Shown here piece after piece: positions 62,372 through 64,000 of a DNA stretch of 64,000 nucleotides. Source of the stretch: Desulfolinea sp050305405 (GTDB taxonomy: Bacteria > Chloroflexota > Anaerolineae > Anaerolineales > Villigracilaceae); NCBI GenBank assembly GCA_050305405.1, contig JBNLFG010000013.1, forward strand, positions 1 through 64,000, written 5' to 3'. Within the stretch, counting starts at the first letter, position 1; each line of letters starts with the position of its first letter. The notes beneath the pieces are model-generated. The model was not told the DNA's origin, ran no database searches, and saw only the letters and a program-made list of their open reading frames with translations. The translations under genes were made by a program, and so were the position numbers.

Positions 62372-62404
62372 GAACAATGAATATAGACACCATATTCATT
62401 GTTC
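62372..62404. repeat. Perfect inverted repeat between the ABC and CarD promoters
   Basis: Two 13-base arms (62372-62384 and 62392-62404) are separated by AGACACC. The repeat lies upstream of both divergent promoters, 17 bases beyond the ABC -35 box and about 40 bases ahead of the CarD -10 box. It lacks a T-tract in either direction, so it is more like an operator than a terminator. Confidence 0.6.
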
Positions 62405-62441
62405 TCGTTGAAGATCGCGTAAGTAGAGCGAGTAAGCGATG

Positions 62442-62450
62442 TGATATAAT
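62442..62450 (+). promoter_or_regulatory. Extended -10 promoter element for the CarD-family gene
   Basis: TGATATAAT contains a perfect TATAAT (62445-62450) with the extended TG motif (62442-62443). No -35 consensus is seen, as is usual for extended -10 promoters. It lies 42 bases ahead of the start codon. Confidence 0.7.
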
Positions 62451-62492
62451 GAAAGGGTTGAGCCACAATAGGGGATAAAGGGATAAATAATT

Positions 62493-63011
62493 ATGGAAGA
62501 AACACTACAGGCGGGGGAGTGGATTGTTCACAAACAATACGGCGTAGGGCAAATCAAAGGCGTAGAGATGAAGAATATAGGCGGAGAAACCCGCAAATAT
62601 TTTCGCGTTAAGATTAGCAGTGGGGTTTATTGGCTTCCTGCGACAAAACTTCCTGATTATGTTCGTTTTGTTTCAACAAAATATAAACTCTTCAATGCAT
62701 TGAGATCTATCCGACATACACCTGAAGCTTTACCGAAAGACTATAAGCTGCGCAACAAACAAGTAGCAAAACGTGCTGAAGGGGCGACCTTGCAGGCGAA
62801 AGGGGAGTTGATTCGGGATTTGCACGCCAGAAGATATTCCGAAAGGTCAAACACCAGCATTATAGATGAGCGCCAACTAACGATGTTGCGTCAGCAATTT
62901 TTGCGCGAGATGGCTGTGATTTTGGATATCGATTTTGAAGAAGCCGAAAGCAGGCTAGATAAGGCCCTGGAAATAAGCGTAAAGAAATTAGATTCCGAAG
63001 AAACCGATTAA
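62493..63011 (+). CDS. CarD-family transcriptional regulator
   Basis: The 172-residue protein has an N-terminal CarD/RID domain (about 5-65; AGEWIVHKQYGVGQIKGVE) that binds the RNA polymerase beta subunit, followed by a helical domain (75-165) that in CarD touches the promoter. Residues such as YWLPATKLP fit the family. CarD proteins stabilise open complexes at many promoters, including rRNA genes. It is divergent from the ABC exporter and probably has no specific link to it. It faces the recombinase gene tail to tail. Confidence 0.85.
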   Translation: MEETLQAGEWIVHKQYGVGQIKGVEMKNIGGETRKYFRVKISSGVYWLPATKLPDYVRFVSTKYKLFNALRSIRHTPEALPKDYKLRNKQVAKRAEGATLQAKGELIRDLHARRYSERSNTSIIDERQLTMLRQQFLREMAVILDIDFEEAESRLDKALEISVKKLDSEETD

Positions 63012-63029
63012 GTTCCTAAATTTAAAACC

Positions 63030-64000
63030 CTAGTTTTTATCAAAAATTTCATAATAGCCACGATCCAGCTCATCATCACTGAGGTGAGCATAGCGTTGCG
63101 TCACAGCAATATTGCTGTGACGCGCAAGCTCCTGTGCCATTTTTAGATTCCCACTAGCACGCAGAACGGTCGTTACAAAATAGTGCCGGAAGGAGTGGGG
63201 GGTTATCTTGCCAACAGCCTCTTCGCCAAGAATGCGCCGCACAGCATCGTTGACGATATTGCGTCCCGTTGCGGTCGTGATCGGTTTAACTTTTTTTCCA
63301 GCGCCTTTGTCATGGCGCGCGAAGAGCGGCAGAGATGGGAGGGGGCGCCCCGATGCGCCATCCAATTTCTGGCGAGCCGCTAAATAATCTTTCAGAGCAC
63401 GCATGGAACGCGTTGAAAAACGGATTACAGCCTGTTTGTCGCCTTTACCGATGATAATCGCACGGCCTTCGTTCCAGTCGACATCTCCCCGTCGTAGAGC
63501 GCAAGCTTCGTGCACACGCAGCCCTGTATCCGCCAAAACGACCAGAAAAGCACGCTCTCTTAATGCGCGTAAGTGTTCTTTTTCATCAAAGCTGGAGTTT
63601 TGCGCATAACTTTCCACAGCTTGAAGTAGTTTTTCGATGTCCTCGCGCGGAAACTGCGGCAGCCTTTGGCCTGGCCTGCGGGCGCGCTGACGAATGAGCA
63701 GACGTAGGCGGGGCAGGTTGATTTCTGCCAGCCGCTCAGCTGCAAGGAATTCGTAGAAACCTGTCAGGGCAGCCAAGTAGAGTCGTTCGGTCGTGGGGGC
63801 GTAAACATTTAGCGCAGAGATCGTCCAGGCAAGCGCCTCCTCTGACAGCTCAGAAATTTTCATTTCCTTGGGGGACAGGTTACGCACGTCCAAAACTTCC
63901 AGAAAAAAATTGAGCGCGTTGGCGTAGGTACGTGCAGTGTTCTCGCTCCTCGCCAGCTTCACCGTGTCTATGTACCGCTCAATCGCGTCAAAGATGGTTA
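63030..64000 (-). CDS. Tyrosine recombinase, XerC/XerD type (N-terminus cut by window edge)
   Basis: The frame stays open to the right edge (AIERYIDTVKLARSENTART at the visible N-terminus), so a GTG at 63962 is not the start and the gene begins outside. It has the SAM-like core-binding domain and the catalytic domain with all six residues: Arg in DTGLRVHEA, Lys in IGKGDKQ, His and Arg in PHSFRHYF, His in ARHSNIAVTQ and nucleophile Tyr in RYAHLS. It could be a chromosomal Xer protein or a phage or element integrase. No attachment site or phage gene is visible next to it. Confidence 0.88.
   Translation of the reverse strand, partial: TIFDAIERYIDTVKLARSENTARTYANALNFFLEVLDVRNLSPKEMKISELSEEALAWTISALNVYAPTTERLYLAALTGFYEFLAAERLAEINLPRLRLLIRQRARRPGQRLPQFPREDIEKLLQAVESYAQNSSFDEKEHLRALRERAFLVVLADTGLRVHEACALRRGDVDWNEGRAIIIGKGDKQAVIRFSTRSMRALKDYLAARQKLDGASGRPLPSLPLFARHDKGAGKKVKPITTATGRNIVNDAVRRILGEEAVGKITPHSFRHYFVTTVLRASGNLKMAQELARHSNIAVTQRYAHLSDDELDRGYYEIFDKN

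Noticed and set aside
62372..62404. Inverted repeat considered as a terminator
   Set aside because: There is no T-run after it on either strand, and it lies upstream of two divergent promoters.
63030..64000. Recombinase considered as the end of an integrated element covering the ABC genes
   Set aside because: No direct repeats, tRNA or phage-like genes were seen, and the other side of the gene is outside the window.
1..64000. Search by eye for tRNA, rRNA, CRISPR arrays and insertion sequences
   Set aside because: None was recognised. Coding density leaves few gaps over 300 bases, and the two larger gaps hold the riboswitch region and the exporter leader.

Overview
The window is a chromosomal segment of a bacterium that most resembles the Chloroflexota, class Anaerolineae. 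This is inferred from gene content: many GAF-domain sensors, a folate-dependent TrmFO, a CarD-like regulator, a SipW-type signal peptidase, lipoproteins and no outer-membrane genes. No rRNA, tRNA or CRISPR array was seen. Most genes lie on the minus strand in tightly packed operons.

Layout. Positions 1-8.3 kb hold a polygalactosaminidase-like lipoprotein cut by the left edge, secD-secF, a four-gene operon (phosphatase, channel/TrkA protein, P-loop NTPase, M1 peptidase), and divergently rpmF and fabD behind a near-consensus promoter. Positions 8.3-11.1 kb hold an extracellular-matrix-like operon: a small secreted protein, a SipW-type signal peptidase with a large extra domain, and a calcium-binding-repeat protein. 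It sits behind a c-di-GMP-I (GEMM-I) riboswitch and terminator. Positions 11.2-20.1 kb hold an unknown protein, a phospholipase-D-like protein, pepF, a small membrane protein, hflX, a histidine kinase, an M28 peptidase and trmFO. Positions 20.1-25.1 kb encode a soluble three-gene phosphorelay (GAF kinase, receiver-GAF kinase, OmpR-type regulator).

Positions 26.2-57.2 kb (minus) form one 31-kb apparent operon of 16 genes. It has two single-domain receivers, then ten GAF sensors that share a constant C-terminal chassis but carry different membrane or extracellular input modules and no kinase domain. With them are an orphan substrate-binding lipoprotein, a ParA/MinD-like ATPase, one multi-sensor hybrid histidine kinase with two receivers, and a threonine-synthase-like enzyme fused to a receiver. 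The simplest reading is a multi-input sensory array converging on one kinase, with the receivers and the receiver-linked enzyme as outputs. That reading is an inference.

Positions 57.3-64 kb hold a GNAT acetyltransferase, a heterodimeric ABC exporter pair preceded by a complete attenuator (promoter, 22-residue leader ORF, intrinsic terminator), a CarD-family regulator and a tyrosine recombinase cut by the right edge. The best candidates for new biology are the GAF-sensor operon with its receiver-threonine synthase fusion, the leader-peptide attenuator on the ABC exporter, and the c-di-GMP riboswitch on the SipW cassette.
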